From the NCBI GenBank assembly GCA_029940375.1, contig JAPYUX010000001.1, positions 33,641 to 97,640 on the forward strand: 64,000 bases of DNA, given 5' to 3'. Every line of letters starts with the position of its first letter. Position 1 is the first letter of the stretch. Shown here piece by piece: positions 1 to 9,121 of the stretch. Under the pieces are notes generated by a model. It made no database searches, was not told the origin of the DNA, and saw only the letters and a program-made list of their open reading frames with translations. The translations under genes were made by a program, and so were the position numbers. The stretch is from Dehalococcoidia bacterium. Its GTDB lineage: Bacteria; Chloroflexota; Dehalococcoidia; Lucifugimonadales; Lucifugimonadaceae.

Positions 1-170
1 CAAAAGAAGAGCCAAAAGCTGAAACTCCAAAAGAAGAGCCAAAAGCTAAAACTCCAAAAGAAGAGCCAAAAGCTGAAACTCCAAAAGAAGAGCCAAAAGC
101 TGAAACTCCAAAAGAAGAGCCAAAAGCTAAAACTCCTGAAGAAAAAAATAAAGAAGAAGATAAAAAATAA
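1..170 (+). CDS. 3' end of an unidentified gene with a repetitive Lys/Glu/Pro tail
   Basis: Only the C-terminal tail is present; the frame is open from base 3 and stops at TAA 168-170. It consists of about five copies of a nine-residue unit of the type PKEEPKAET or PKEEPKAKT, followed by a short tail ending in EEDKK. The tail is hydrophilic, strongly charged and probably disordered. The stop lies 29 bases before the peptidyl-prolyl isomerase gene, so the two are probably co-transcribed. Charged tails of this kind occur on chaperones such as trigger factor, but the conserved part of the gene is outside the window and I do not assign a function. Confidence 0.7.
   Translation, partial: KEEPKAETPKEEPKAKTPKEEPKAETPKEEPKAETPKEEPKAKTPEEKNKEEDKK
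3..137 (+). repeat. Tandem 27-nt coding repeat, about five copies
   Basis: A 27-base unit recurs head to tail in frame with the coding sequence, so each copy adds nine residues. Copies are nearly identical; the main difference is GAA versus AAA at one codon (Glu or Lys). The near-identity suggests recent expansion by slippage or unequal recombination. The array may extend left of the window. Confidence 0.85.
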
Positions 171-199
171 AAAATTATTTAATCTGTATCTAAATTTTT

Positions 200-1381
200 A
201 TGGTAAATGATAAGCAAAATCTTCATGATAAAGAGAAAAAGGATTCTTTTGATATTGGCAGTCGTAGTATTATTGGATCAAAAAATCGAAGTAGATTTGA
301 ATTATTGGCTAAAAATAAAGATGAATCTATTTTATTTAAACCTTTTTTTTATGTGGGCTTTTCTTTGTTTTTGATAATTTGTTCTGTATTTATCTTTTTT
401 TATGTTGTAACTTACGTGATTCCACCTATGAAACAAGCAATAAAAGTAGGTGAAATTACTTATTCAAGAGGAGATGTTGTAAGATTCATAAGATTTAATC
501 AAAGAATGAGTGAAGATTTAGGAGTAGATTTTGAAATTGGAAATTCAGTATTTGAAGCATTGAAAACAATTCTTGAGGGAGAATTAGCGTATCAAGTAGC
601 TCCCAGATACGGCATATCTGTTTCAAATGAAAGGCTAGATAAACAAATTGAAATTTTAATGGGATATATTGATAATGCTGAAGGAGTAGAAGGAAGTAAA
701 GAACATAAAAAAAACATTGAAGAATCTTACAGACAATTTTTAAACAAAACTTCCCTTTCTGATTATGAGTATAGAGAATATGTTAAAAGGACGATCTTTA
801 GAGAAGAACTTCGATCAATTGTATCAAGAGATGTTTCACGAATACAGCCTCATGTAAATGTTTATGAAATAATATTTGAAACTCCTGATTTGTCACTAGT
901 TAATGCAATTGAGAAGCAAATTACTCTTGGAAATAATATTGAAGAAATATCATTAGAATTTTCAGAAGATAAAGGAGTTCTTAGGACAAATGGGAATTTG
1001 GGTTGGTTCCCCAAGGGTATTAATCAAGAGTTAGATAGAATTTTTTTTGGACTTAATGAAGATGGATCGAGAACTTTACCTATAGGTCAATTAAGTAAAC
1101 AGCCCTATTATAAAAATGAAGAGCAGGTATATGCCTTCTACTATGTTTCTGATTATTTAGAAGCAAGAGAAGTAACGGATAAAAATTTTGATCTACTTAC
1201 TAACGTAGAATTTGATCAATTTATTAATTCTTTCACAGATGAATATAATTTATGGATGGATATAGATAGTGATATTTATAATTGGATTAATTCTAAAGTC
1301 CTTTCAGCATCAAATTCAGAATTTATGAAAGATGGAGAAACTATATCTGAATCAGAAGGATTACAAACATACCCCAATTGA
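200..1381 (+). CDS. Membrane-anchored peptidyl-prolyl isomerase (PpiC/SurA-like)
   Basis: This 393-residue protein has a charged N-terminal cytoplasmic part of about 45 residues, one strongly hydrophobic membrane segment near residues 48-75, and a long extracytoplasmic part. Residues about 85-200 resemble the helical SurA N-terminal chaperone region. Residues about 215-330 carry parvulin features, with HVNVYEIIF at the start and GNLGWFPKG in the core. The family catalyses cis-trans isomerisation of prolyl bonds in exported proteins. The ATG at 200 lacks a clear Shine-Dalgarno sequence and lies 29 bases after the previous stop, so coupled translation is possible. Family assignment is good; the substrate is unknown. 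Confidence 0.75.
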   Translation: MVNDKQNLHDKEKKDSFDIGSRSIIGSKNRSRFELLAKNKDESILFKPFFYVGFSLFLIICSVFIFFYVVTYVIPPMKQAIKVGEITYSRGDVVRFIRFNQRMSEDLGVDFEIGNSVFEALKTILEGELAYQVAPRYGISVSNERLDKQIEILMGYIDNAEGVEGSKEHKKNIEESYRQFLNKTSLSDYEYREYVKRTIFREELRSIVSRDVSRIQPHVNVYEIIFETPDLSLVNAIEKQITLGNNIEEISLEFSEDKGVLRTNGNLGWFPKGINQELDRIFFGLNEDGSRTLPIGQLSKQPYYKNEEQVYAFYYVSDYLEAREVTDKNFDLLTNVEFDQFINSFTDEYNLWMDIDSDIYNWINSKVLSASNSEFMKDGETISESEGLQTYPN

Positions 1382-1440
1382 TTTATCATGTAAATTATAA
1401 TTATTCATAAAATTTATTTGATAAATCAAAAAAATAATAC

Positions 1441-2493
1441 ATGCAAAAAAATTTATTTAATTATTATCAAAAATATCTACCTATAAACGAAAATACCCCT
1501 TTTGTGTCTATAGGAGAAGGTTTCACTCCATTAGTAAAGAGTGAGAATTTAAGTGATAAATATAATTGTAATATATTTTTTAAATTAGAAGGCTCTAATC
1601 CATCTGGTTCTTTTAAAGACCGTGGTATGTTCCTTACAGTAGCAAAAACTTTAGAGAAAAAGAAAAAAAAGATTATATGTGCTTCCACAGGGAATACTTC
1701 TGCTTCAGCTGCAGCGTATGGAGCAAGATACAATCTAGAAACCGTAGTTATAATTCCTAAAGGTAAAATTGCATTAGGGAAGCTAATCCAAGCAATGGCA
1801 TATGGAGCTAAAATAATATCTATAAATGGTAATTTTGATGAATCTCTACTTGCTGTCAAAGAAATATCTGATTCATTAGATTTTGAAATTGTAAATTCTA
1901 TAAATCCTTATAGACTTGAGGGGCAAAAAACTGGAGCTTTTGAGATTATAGAACAGCTGGGATTTTCACCAGACTTTCAATTTATCCCAGTAGGGAATGC
2001 TGGAAATATAAGCTCCTACTGGAAGGGATATAAACAATTTTATGATTCCAAAATATGTAATAAATTACCCGTTCTTTATGGTATTCAAGCGGATGGGGCA
2101 GCTCCTTTAGTAGATAACAAAATTATCAAGAATCCTAATACCATTGCTAGTGCCATAAGAATTGGGAACCCTGCTAGTGCCGATTTGGCAAAGGATTCTA
2201 TAAATGAATCTTCAGGTGAATTTATTAAAGTTTCAGATGACAACATCTTAGATGCTCAAAAAATAATTGCGAGAAAAGAAGGCATCTTTTGTGAACTCGC
2301 TTCTGCCGCTTCTGTAGCAGGCTTGATAAAATTAATTTCAAAAGGGTATGATTTTTCTAATAAAAATATAGTGTGCATTCTTACTGGCAATGGTCTAAAA
2401 GATCCCGAGAATGCTCAACAATATCTAAAATCCAACATAATAAAAGCCTCATCTGATCCTGATGAAATCAAGGAAGCAATTTTAAAATACTAA
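1441..2493 (+). CDS. thrC: Threonine synthase
   Basis: This pyridoxal-phosphate enzyme converts O-phosphohomoserine to threonine and phosphate. The 350-residue protein shows the PLP lysine in GSNPSGSFKDRGM (Lys59), the phosphate-binding stretch around STGNTSASAAAYGARY, and a glycine-rich GNAGNIS segment near residue 185. The length fits the short threonine synthases of Gram-positives and Chloroflexi. Threonine is the precursor for the usual isoleucine route, but no threonine dehydratase is in the window. The following acetyltransferase gene begins 28 bases downstream. Confidence 0.93.
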   Translation: MQKNLFNYYQKYLPINENTPFVSIGEGFTPLVKSENLSDKYNCNIFFKLEGSNPSGSFKDRGMFLTVAKTLEKKKKKIICASTGNTSASAAAYGARYNLETVVIIPKGKIALGKLIQAMAYGAKIISINGNFDESLLAVKEISDSLDFEIVNSINPYRLEGQKTGAFEIIEQLGFSPDFQFIPVGNAGNISSYWKGYKQFYDSKICNKLPVLYGIQADGAAPLVDNKIIKNPNTIASAIRIGNPASADLAKDSINESSGEFIKVSDDNILDAQKIIARKEGIFCELASAASVAGLIKLISKGYDFSNKNIVCILTGNGLKDPENAQQYLKSNIIKASSDPDEIKEAILKY

Positions 2494-2521
2494 AATAATA
2501 ATTTGTAATTAAAGAATAAAA

Positions 2522-3469
2522 TTGGAATATAAAAATATCACAAAATATATAATTTCCAAATGGAAACAGAGTATTTCAGATTCAATTTTTTTGACGCCAT
2601 TTGATTTAATAAGTTGGAAAAAAACATGGATTGATAACTATGGAAAAGACTTTCAAGAGTCGTTTTTTTTTGGCGATAATTATTTTGCTCCTCTAATGAA
2701 AAATAATGGAGAAGTGTCATTTATTGCTAGTAAAGATCTATGTGATTATAATAATATTTTGATTTCTGATCCAGATATATCTATAATTCAATCCCTTATT
2801 CAGGAAATATTTAAAGATTCAGACACCAAAAAAATTTTTCTTGAATCAATACCTGGAGAATCTCATTTGTTTAACTATTTTAATAATCTTAGCAATGAAT
2901 TTAAAATAGAGATAATAAATGAGGATGTTGCCCCTTTTCTAGTTCTTCCTAGCTCATGGGAAGAATATTTGAGTTCATTAAGAAAAAAACATCGTCACGA
3001 ATTACGCAGAAAAATACGACGGTTAGAAGAAACGGTAGAGTTCTCGTCTGGTGATATTTATGATCCAGACGAAATAAATAAAAATTTAGATGAATTTATT
3101 TATTTACATAAAATAAGTTCAAAAGAAAAAGAAAATTTTATGAATGAAAATAGAGAAAAGTTTTTTAAAGAACTAATACTTAATCTATCAAAGGAGAACA
3201 AAATTATTTATTCTTATTTAAAAGTTGAAAATAAAACCGTTTCTAGTTCAATTTCTTTTTATTTAAGAGACACAAGATATTTATATAATTCAGGATTTGA
3301 TCCAAAATATAATTATCTTTCCGTAGGTCTATTAAATCATGCATTCGCTATAAAGAGATCTATTGCTAAAACATTTAAGATATTTGATTTTATGAGAGGC
3401 AATGAAAGATATAAATATGAACTTGGAGGAATAGATAAATTAATCTATTCAATAACAATTTCTAAATAA
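2522..3469 (+). CDS. FemAB/CelD-like GNAT acetyltransferase
   Basis: The 315-residue protein belongs to the BioF2/CelD-type GNAT-fold acyltransferases. The typical signature is the basic run LRKKHRHELRRKIRRLEE near residues 155-172, followed by a second domain with SSSISFYLRDTRYLYNSGFD and DFMRGNERYKYELG. Relatives transfer acyl or aminoacyl groups during cell-wall or polysaccharide synthesis. The start is TTG at 2522; I see no better in-frame ATG nearby. The stop overlaps the ATG of the glycosyltransferase gene (TAATG), so the two are translationally coupled and probably act on the same surface glycan. The substrate is unknown. Confidence 0.75.
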   Translation: MEYKNITKYIISKWKQSISDSIFLTPFDLISWKKTWIDNYGKDFQESFFFGDNYFAPLMKNNGEVSFIASKDLCDYNNILISDPDISIIQSLIQEIFKDSDTKKIFLESIPGESHLFNYFNNLSNEFKIEIINEDVAPFLVLPSSWEEYLSSLRKKHRHELRRKIRRLEETVEFSSGDIYDPDEINKNLDEFIYLHKISSKEKENFMNENREKFFKELILNLSKENKIIYSYLKVENKTVSSSISFYLRDTRYLYNSGFDPKYNYLSVGLLNHAFAIKRSIAKTFKIFDFMRGNERYKYELGGIDKLIYSITISK

Positions 3470-4590
3470 TGAAAAAAAAAGTCACAATTGTTTCAATACA
3501 CTCTTGTCCAAATGAAAAAATAGGTTTGGGAAATGCTGGAGGATTAAATATGTATGTGAAAAATTTACATTCATATTTATTGAGTAACAAATTTGAATCA
3601 AATCTAATTACTCGAAACCATGGAAATTGTGACTTTGATAAATATTCTAGTAAAGTTCTTCATATAGATAGTAAAAAATCATTTATAGAAAAAGATAAAA
3701 TTTTCAATAGAATTAAATCAAATACTGATATTTTGATATCTAATTATTGGACCTCAGCAGTTTTTTCTAATCATCATTTTAAATCCGTAAATAAAAAATA
3801 TCATATTCCCCATACACTTGAGTACCTTAAGAAAAAACATTTTCCTAAATATGAAATGGATTTTACTCGTTATGAATTAGAAAAAAAATCAATGAAAAAT
3901 TTTGATAAAATAATTTGTTTTTCAAGCTTAGAAAAAAAAGTTCTAATTGAAAATTATAATATTCTACCGCCTAAAATTTTATCATCATCTCCAGGATTTG
4001 ATTCGAACCTTTTTTTTAAAATTTCAAAAGAAAAAAGTAGAGAAAAAATAAATTTACATATAAAAGATAAATTAATTTTATTTGTAGGTAGATTAGATTT
4101 TTTGAAAGGCTTAGATATTGCTATTAATACAATTGTAATTATTAAAAAATTTCATCCTAATATAAAGTTGGGCATTGTTGGAGGGGATTACGGTTCTGAA
4201 GCTCAAAAAATTATAGAAAAGGATCTAAATAAAAACAACTTGACTGATAATATAATTTGGTTTGGATCCATTGATCATCAAAAATTGAATTATATATATA
4301 ATGCCTCAAATATCGTTATCATTCCCTCACGTTCAGAAAGCTTTGGAATGGTTGCACTAGAAGCTTTGGCTTCAAAAACCCCTTTTATAATATCAAATGT
4401 TGGTGGAATGGCAGAAATTATACAAAGTAACAAAAAATGTATTTTAGTTGATAAAATTACACCTGAAACTTTTGCTGAGTTACTTTTAAAATTTTTTGAA
4501 AATAAATTAAAAATTAATAAAGATGAAGAGAGTAGAATAAACATTCAAGATTATAATTGGGATAAAATTTTTGATAGAATGCTAAATTAA
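3469..4590 (+). CDS. Glycosyltransferase family 4
   Basis: A 373-residue GT-B retaining glycosyltransferase. The N-terminal domain has the acceptor loop GLGNAGGLNMYVKNL. The C-terminal donor domain has LFVGRLDFLKGLDIA and the nucleotide-sugar signature PSRSESFGMVALEALA, followed by ISNVGGMAEII. No membrane segment is visible, so it probably acts at the cytoplasmic face. Its one-base overlap with the preceding acetyltransferase suggests joint work on a lipid-linked or surface polysaccharide. Donor and acceptor cannot be told from sequence. The 3' end overlaps the convergent GNAT gene by 9 bases. Confidence 0.88.
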   Translation: MKKKVTIVSIHSCPNEKIGLGNAGGLNMYVKNLHSYLLSNKFESNLITRNHGNCDFDKYSSKVLHIDSKKSFIEKDKIFNRIKSNTDILISNYWTSAVFSNHHFKSVNKKYHIPHTLEYLKKKHFPKYEMDFTRYELEKKSMKNFDKIICFSSLEKKVLIENYNILPPKILSSSPGFDSNLFFKISKEKSREKINLHIKDKLILFVGRLDFLKGLDIAINTIVIIKKFHPNIKLGIVGGDYGSEAQKIIEKDLNKNNLTDNIIWFGSIDHQKLNYIYNASNIVIIPSRSESFGMVALEALASKTPFIISNVGGMAEIIQSNKKCILVDKITPETFAELLLKFFENKLKINKDEESRINIQDYNWDKIFDRMLN

Positions 4591-5484
4591 TTCTGGATTA
4601 ACTTTATACCAATTTATGTTGTCATAAGTTTTAAAACCCATTGCAGAATAAATCTTTTTAGCAGCGTGATTTTCATTGTCTACTTCTAGTATGACTTTAT
4701 TTAATCCTTGATCAAATAAATTTTGGATCGCTATATTTATTATTTTCTGAGCTATGCCTAGTGATCGAAATTGTTTTCTTACACCACACATAGATAACTT
4801 ACCCGTCGCTTTTTCTTTATAAACGAACATCCAGGCATATGCTATCCATTTTTTTTCCTCATTACATATTACATGAACATTTTTATATGAAGTAGATTTG
4901 AGGTTGAGTTCATTTTTTATACTTTCGTAAGTATTGATTTCATAACCGTGATGATCATTAAAACATTCGTTTTGTATTTTAACTAGGCTCTTTATGTCTT
5001 CAGAGTTCTCAATATTTTTTAATATTAGGTTATGTAGACTATTTACGTGATTTGTTTCCACATAATCTATTTTTTTTAAATCCATGAGGTTGTAACGTTT
5101 AAATATTTTGAAATAGCTACTGTTTTTATTAAACTTGGAAATTTCAGAATCTCTTAATCCTATTTCTATGGAATAATTCTTTTTATTTTTTAATTCTAAT
5201 AAATATTTACTGTACTCAATTAAATCTTCCGGATTGTAAGACTGAAAAATAATCCTATTTATAGATTTTTCAAATTTAATATAAAAATAATTAAGTATTG
5301 TTTTAGATTCTGTTAAAAGATATAAAAATGATTTCTTTTCGAATAGTTCATTTGTTAAACTACCGCAAAATTCCTCTTTTATTTCAGGCCAATCTTTATG
5401 ACCATGAGGCTTATGATTTTTCATAAAATAAAAAAAATCATCTAAGAGGGTTTCATTATTAGAATTTACTTTTAATAAATCCAT
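4582..5484 (-). CDS. GNAT family N-acetyltransferase
   Basis: A 300-residue protein whose last 130 residues form a recognisable GNAT domain: MCGVRKQFRSLGIAQKII is the acetyl-CoA pyrophosphate-binding loop (Arg/Gln-x-x-Gly-x-Gly/Ala type) and NHAAKKIYSAMGFK is the end of the fold. The N-terminal half is divergent and may be a second, degenerate GNAT copy, as in mycothiol synthase-like proteins. The substrate is unknown. It converges on the glycosyltransferase gene and its start backs onto the T-box leader region. Confidence 0.8.
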   Translation of the reverse strand: MDLLKVNSNNETLLDDFFYFMKNHKPHGHKDWPEIKEEFCGSLTNELFEKKSFLYLLTESKTILNYFYIKFEKSINRIIFQSYNPEDLIEYSKYLLELKNKKNYSIEIGLRDSEISKFNKNSSYFKIFKRYNLMDLKKIDYVETNHVNSLHNLILKNIENSEDIKSLVKIQNECFNDHHGYEINTYESIKNELNLKSTSYKNVHVICNEEKKWIAYAWMFVYKEKATGKLSMCGVRKQFRSLGIAQKIINIAIQNLFDQGLNKVILEVDNENHAAKKIYSAMGFKTYDNINWYKVNPELI

Positions 5485-5507
5485 ATTTATAACTAGAAAA
5501 TAACACT

Positions 5508-5546
5508 TTTACATTTATAGCTATTTGAATTATATAGTTATATAAT
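5508..5546 (+). promoter_or_regulatory. Candidate promoter of the ilv-leu operon
   Basis: TTTACA at 5508-5513 is followed after 17 bases by TATATA at 5531-5536; a better -10 match, TATAAT, lies at 5541-5546 but without a good -35. Both lie just upstream of the structured T-box leader, where its promoter must be. The region is AT-rich, so chance matches are likely. Confidence 0.35.
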
Positions 5547-5554
5547 GGATTTAA

Positions 5555-5794
5555 CATTAAGAACAGGAGTAGTATATATTTTTTGGTTCTAAGAGAGTTG
5601 ATATTTGCTGAAAATCAATAACCAAAACTATAGAACTCGTCTGGGAGTGGTCTTTCTGAATTTATTAAGAAAGAACGTTGGCTACGAAATAGCAAAATAA
5701 GAGGTGCAATTGATATAAAAAATATATCTAAGTGCAAAAAAGGTGGTAACGCGGGTAATCTCGTCCTTAAGTTTTTTTGGGCGAGTTTTTTTTT
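5555..5794 (+). promoter_or_regulatory. T-box riboswitch (probable leucine specifier)
   Basis: The leader holds the elements of a T-box in order. Stem I is closed by AGAGAG near 5592 pairing with CTTTCT near 5652. The specifier-loop region contains GAACTCG, giving a candidate CUC leucine codon at 5636-5638. The T-box proper, AGGTGGTAACGCGG (5741-5754), includes UGGU, which can pair with a tRNA 3' end whose discriminator is A. An intrinsic terminator follows. Uncharged tRNA should stabilise the antiterminator and switch the operon on. The T-box departs slightly from consensus (AACGCG in place of ACCGCG). The class is firm; the codon is inferred by position relative to GAA and could be disputed, for example GUC two bases downstream. 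Confidence 0.9.
5760..5794 (+). terminator. Intrinsic terminator of the T-box leader
   Basis: CTCGTCC (5760-5766) pairs with GGGCGAG (5779-5785) over seven base pairs including one G-U, followed by a run of nine T. The left arm lies directly after the T-box sequence, as expected for mutually exclusive antiterminator and terminator structures. The ilvB Shine-Dalgarno GGAG follows immediately. Confidence 0.88.
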
Positions 5795-5804
5795 GGAGAA
5801 TAAT

Positions 5805-7502
5805 ATGAGTGAGAATTTGTATAAAGGAAGTGAAATAGTTTGTCAGGCTTTGATAAATGAAGGCGTAGAAGTTGCCTTTGGTATCCCTGGTGGAGCAATT
5901 TTGCCTTTATATGGTACTTTGAATAAATATCCTGAAATAAAACATATTTTAACAAGACACGAGCAAGGAGCATCTCATGCAGCTGATGGCTATGCTAGAA
6001 CTACTGGTAAAGTTGGAGTTGCATTCGCTACTTCAGGTCCCGGTTCAACAAACCTAATAACTGGCTTAGCAACAGCTATGATGGATTCCGTTCCTATTGT
6101 TGCTATTACAGGACAAGTAGGAAGAGCAGCAATAGGCACAGATGCATTTCAGGAAACTGATATAACTGGAGCCACATTGCCTGTTACAAAACATAACTAT
6201 TTGGTTATGAATGCAAAAGATATTGGAAAAACAATCCATGAAGCTTTCTATATTGCAAGGACTGGACGGCCAGGTCCGGTATTAATAGATATTCCAAAAG
6301 ATGTTTTTGATGAAATGTCGATTTACGATTATAAGAAAGATTCAAAAGTGGAGATTCTAGGATACAACACTTTTGAGAAAATAGATGAATCTCAATTGCA
6401 AGATGCAGCAAAATTAATAAATAATTCTAAGAAACCTGTTATTTTAGCTGGGCATGGAGTGATCATTTCTAAAGCCCAAACGAAATTACTTGAACTTGCA
6501 GAAAAAGCTCAAATTCCTGTTGTTACAACACTTCTAGGAATTTCATCATTTCCAGAAGATCATATTTTATTTACCGGATTTCCAGGAATGCATGGAATGG
6601 CGTATGCTTCTATTACCCTTGATGAAGCTGATTTGATTATTGGAATTGGTTCTAGATTTGATGATAGAATAGTCGGAAATGCTAAAAGATTTGGTATAAA
6701 TTCAAAAAAAATTCACATAGATATTGATCCTGCAGAAATTGGGAAGACTATAAAAATTGATGCACCTATCATTGGTGATGTAGATACAGTATTAAGGCTT
6801 CTAAATCCAAAAATAAACACAAAAACTCACCCTCAATGGTTAAAAAGGGTTGAACATATAAAATCAGAGCATCCTTCATTACTTATACCAGAGACTGATC
6901 GTTTATTGGGACAACAGGTTATAAAAACATTGTCAGATATAACAAAAGGACAAGCAATTATATGTACTGGAGTGGGCCAACATCAAATGTGGACTGCCCA
7001 ACATTATAAATTTATAAATTCAAATTCATGGTTATCATCCGGAGGATTAGGAACTATGGGTTATGAAATTCCTAGTGCTATAGGTGCTCAAATAGGAGCT
7101 CCTGATAAGACAATTTGGTCTATTTGTGGTGATGGCGGATTCCAAATGACTATAGGAGAATTAGCTACTGTAGCTGAAAATAAATTACCAATAAAATATG
7201 CTATTTTAAATAATAATCATTTAGGTATGATTACGCAGTGGCAAGATATGTTTTATGACGGGGAAAGAAATTCTGAAACTTATACTGGAAATCCCGATTT
7301 TGTAAAATTGGCTGAAGCTTATGGAATTAAAGGTATGAGAGTTAAAGATCAAAATGAATTATCAAAAGCTATAATTGAAGCAAATAATCATAATGGCCCA
7401 GTAATAATTGATTTTGTTATTGAGAAAGTAGACTATGTATATCCTATGATTCCTGCAGGACAAAGTGTTGATCAATTGATAGAAGAAAATAAGAGTAAAT
7501 AA
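5805..7502 (+). CDS. ilvB: Acetolactate synthase large subunit
   Basis: This ThDP- and FAD-dependent enzyme condenses two pyruvates to 2-acetolactate, or pyruvate with 2-oxobutyrate, as the first common step of branched-chain amino acid synthesis. Visible features are the N-terminal ThDP-activating glutamate in RHEQGASHAADGYAR (Glu53), the FAD-domain segment IGIGSRFDDRIVGN, and the C-terminal ThDP/Mg motif GDGGFQM followed by NNNHLGM. The length of 565 residues is normal. I chose ATG 5805 because GGAG sits seven bases upstream; an in-frame TTG at 5793 lies in the terminator T-run and is unlikely. The stop overlaps ilvN by one base. Confidence 0.96.
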   Translation: MSENLYKGSEIVCQALINEGVEVAFGIPGGAILPLYGTLNKYPEIKHILTRHEQGASHAADGYARTTGKVGVAFATSGPGSTNLITGLATAMMDSVPIVAITGQVGRAAIGTDAFQETDITGATLPVTKHNYLVMNAKDIGKTIHEAFYIARTGRPGPVLIDIPKDVFDEMSIYDYKKDSKVEILGYNTFEKIDESQLQDAAKLINNSKKPVILAGHGVIISKAQTKLLELAEKAQIPVVTTLLGISSFPEDHILFTGFPGMHGMAYASITLDEADLIIGIGSRFDDRIVGNAKRFGINSKKIHIDIDPAEIGKTIKIDAPIIGDVDTVLRLLNPKINTKTHPQWLKRVEHIKSEHPSLLIPETDRLLGQQVIKTLSDITKGQAIICTGVGQHQMWTAQHYKFINSNSWLSSGGLGTMGYEIPSAIGAQIGAPDKTIWSICGDGGFQMTIGELATVAENKLPIKYAILNNNHLGMITQWQDMFYDGERNSETYTGNPDFVKLAEAYGIKGMRVKDQNELSKAIIEANNHNGPVIIDFVIEKVDYVYPMIPAGQSVDQLIEENKSK

Positions 7503-8083
7503 TGAATAAAGATACTTTTAGTAGAAGAATAATTGTTGCGTTGGTTAAAGATAATCCAGGAGTTTTGGCAGCTATAGTTGGAGTAATAAGACGTAGAGGT
7601 ATAAATATTGCTAGTTTGGCTGTGGGACATTCTGAGAAGAATCAATTTTCCAGAATGACTTTTGTGGTAGAAGGCCAAGAAAAATCTGTTGCAAACATAT
7701 CTTCTCAATTAAATAAACTGATCGATGTTGTAGAAGCATCAGATATTAGTGATAAAAATATAGTTTGGAGAGAATTGGCTTTAATAAAGGTTTCTTGTAA
7801 TCAATCAAAGCGTGTTGAATTATTAGAATTATCTAAAATATTTAGAGTTAATGTCATTGATGTTGGTCTAAATAACATTACATTTGAAATTTCTGGCAGT
7901 GATTCTAAGATAGATGCATTTGTTGAATTATTGGAAGAATTTGGTATAGAAGAATTAATGCGGACTGGAAGAATTGCAACTCTAAGAGGAGCTACTAAAG
8001 TAGGAATGAAAGAAGGCGAATTTAATTCAAAACATAACTCTGATATTTATTTGTCTAAAGAGGGAGAAACTGGTTCGGTATAA
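7502..8083 (+). CDS. ilvN: Acetolactate synthase small (regulatory) subunit
   Basis: The regulatory partner of IlvB, conferring valine feedback inhibition and stimulating the catalytic subunit. The N-terminal ACT domain is seen in the stretch VALVKDNPGVLAAIVGVIRR followed by RGINIASLAVG; the second half is the ALS small-subunit C-terminal domain, ending with the ELMRTGRIATLRG segment. At 193 residues it has the length of the long IlvN/IlvH type. The ATG overlaps the ilvB stop (TAATG), giving stoichiometric coupled translation. Confidence 0.95.
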   Translation: MNKDTFSRRIIVALVKDNPGVLAAIVGVIRRRGINIASLAVGHSEKNQFSRMTFVVEGQEKSVANISSQLNKLIDVVEASDISDKNIVWRELALIKVSCNQSKRVELLELSKIFRVNVIDVGLNNITFEISGSDSKIDAFVELLEEFGIEELMRTGRIATLRGATKVGMKEGEFNSKHNSDIYLSKEGETGSV

Positions 8084-8104
8084 ATTAAATAAAAAGAAAG
8101 CATT

Positions 8105-9103
8105 ATGGCTAAATTATATTATGATAAAGATATAAATGATGAAGTATTAAGAGACAAAATTGTTTCTATTATAGGATACGGATCTCAAGGGCATGCACAT
8201 GCTCAAAATCTTAAAGACTCAGGTTTTAATGTAATTGTTGGATTATATAGTGGTTCTAAATCTAAAGATCAAGCTGAAGCTGATGGATTTGAAGTATATA
8301 GTATCGCTGAAGCAGTAAAAAAATCAGATTTAATAAGTATGTGTATACCTGATCCAACTATGAAAAAAGTTTTTAATGAAGATATTAAGGAAAATTTATC
8401 AGAAGGTAATATTTTATTGTTTGCACATGGATTTGCGATTCTTTACGAAGAGGTAAAACCTCCTGATGGTATTGATGTAGTGATGATTGCTCCAAAAGCA
8501 CCAGGTCATAGAGTTAGAGCTGTTTATGAAAGAGATTTAGGAGTACCTTGTTTAATAGCTGTTGAGCAGGATTTTTCTGGATCAGCATATAACATTGCTC
8601 TTGCTTATGGTAAAGGTATAGGTGGTGGAAGAGCAGGAATATTAGAAACTACATTTAAAGAAGAAACTGAAACTGATTTATTCGGTGAACAAGCTGTTCT
8701 ATGTGGTGGAGTAACGGCTTTAATTAAAGCTGGATTTGAAGTATTAACTGAAGCTGGTTATCAACCAGAATCTGCTTATTTTGAAGTTTTGCATGAATTG
8801 AAACTTATAGTTGATTTGATCTATCAAGGAGGACTTGAAGGAATGAGATACTCTGTTTCTACTACAGCCGAATATGGAGATTATACAGTGGGTCCTAGAA
8901 TAATTAATGACTCAGTAAAAGATGCTATGAAAGAAGTTTTGGATGATATTCAAAGTGGTAGGTTTGCTAAAGAGTGGATAGCTGAAAACGATGAAGGACT
9001 TCATAAATATAATGAGTTACGAGATGCTGATTTAGAACACCCAGTAGAAAAAATAGGTAAAGAATTAAGAGATATGATGCCATGGCTGGAATCAACTACC
9101 TAA
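8105..9103 (+). CDS. ilvC: Ketol-acid reductoisomerase (class I)
   Basis: It converts 2-acetolactate or 2-aceto-2-hydroxybutyrate to the dihydroxy acid using Mg and NAD(P)H. The Rossmann motif is [13 protein letters not shown], and the metal-binding C-terminal knotted domain shows [10 protein letters not shown] and the ExxxE-containing stretch near residues 225-235. The length of 332 residues is typical for class I. In the cofactor loop the usual Leu-Arg is Leu-Tyr (GLYSGSKS, Tyr48), while both phosphate-contacting serines (Ser51, Ser53) are kept. NADPH use is therefore likely but not certain. Confidence 0.96.
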   Translation: MAKLYYDKDINDEVLRDKIVSIIGYGSQGHAHAQNLKDSGFNVIVGLYSGSKSKDQAEADGFEVYSIAEAVKKSDLISMCIPDPTMKKVFNEDIKENLSEGNILLFAHGFAILYEEVKPPDGIDVVMIAPKAPGHRVRAVYERDLGVPCLIAVEQDFSGSAYNIALAYGKGIGGGRAGILETTFKEETETDLFGEQAVLCGGVTALIKAGFEVLTEAGYQPESAYFEVLHELKLIVDLIYQGGLEGMRYSVSTTAEYGDYTVGPRIINDSVKDAMKEVLDDIQSGRFAKEWIAENDEGLHKYNELRDADLEHPVEKIGKELRDMMPWLESTT

Positions 9104-9121
9104 TTTCATGAAAGGCTTGAA

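Noticed and set aside
1-137. CRISPR-like array
   Set aside because: The units are contiguous without spacers, keep the reading frame and encode a repetitive protein tail.
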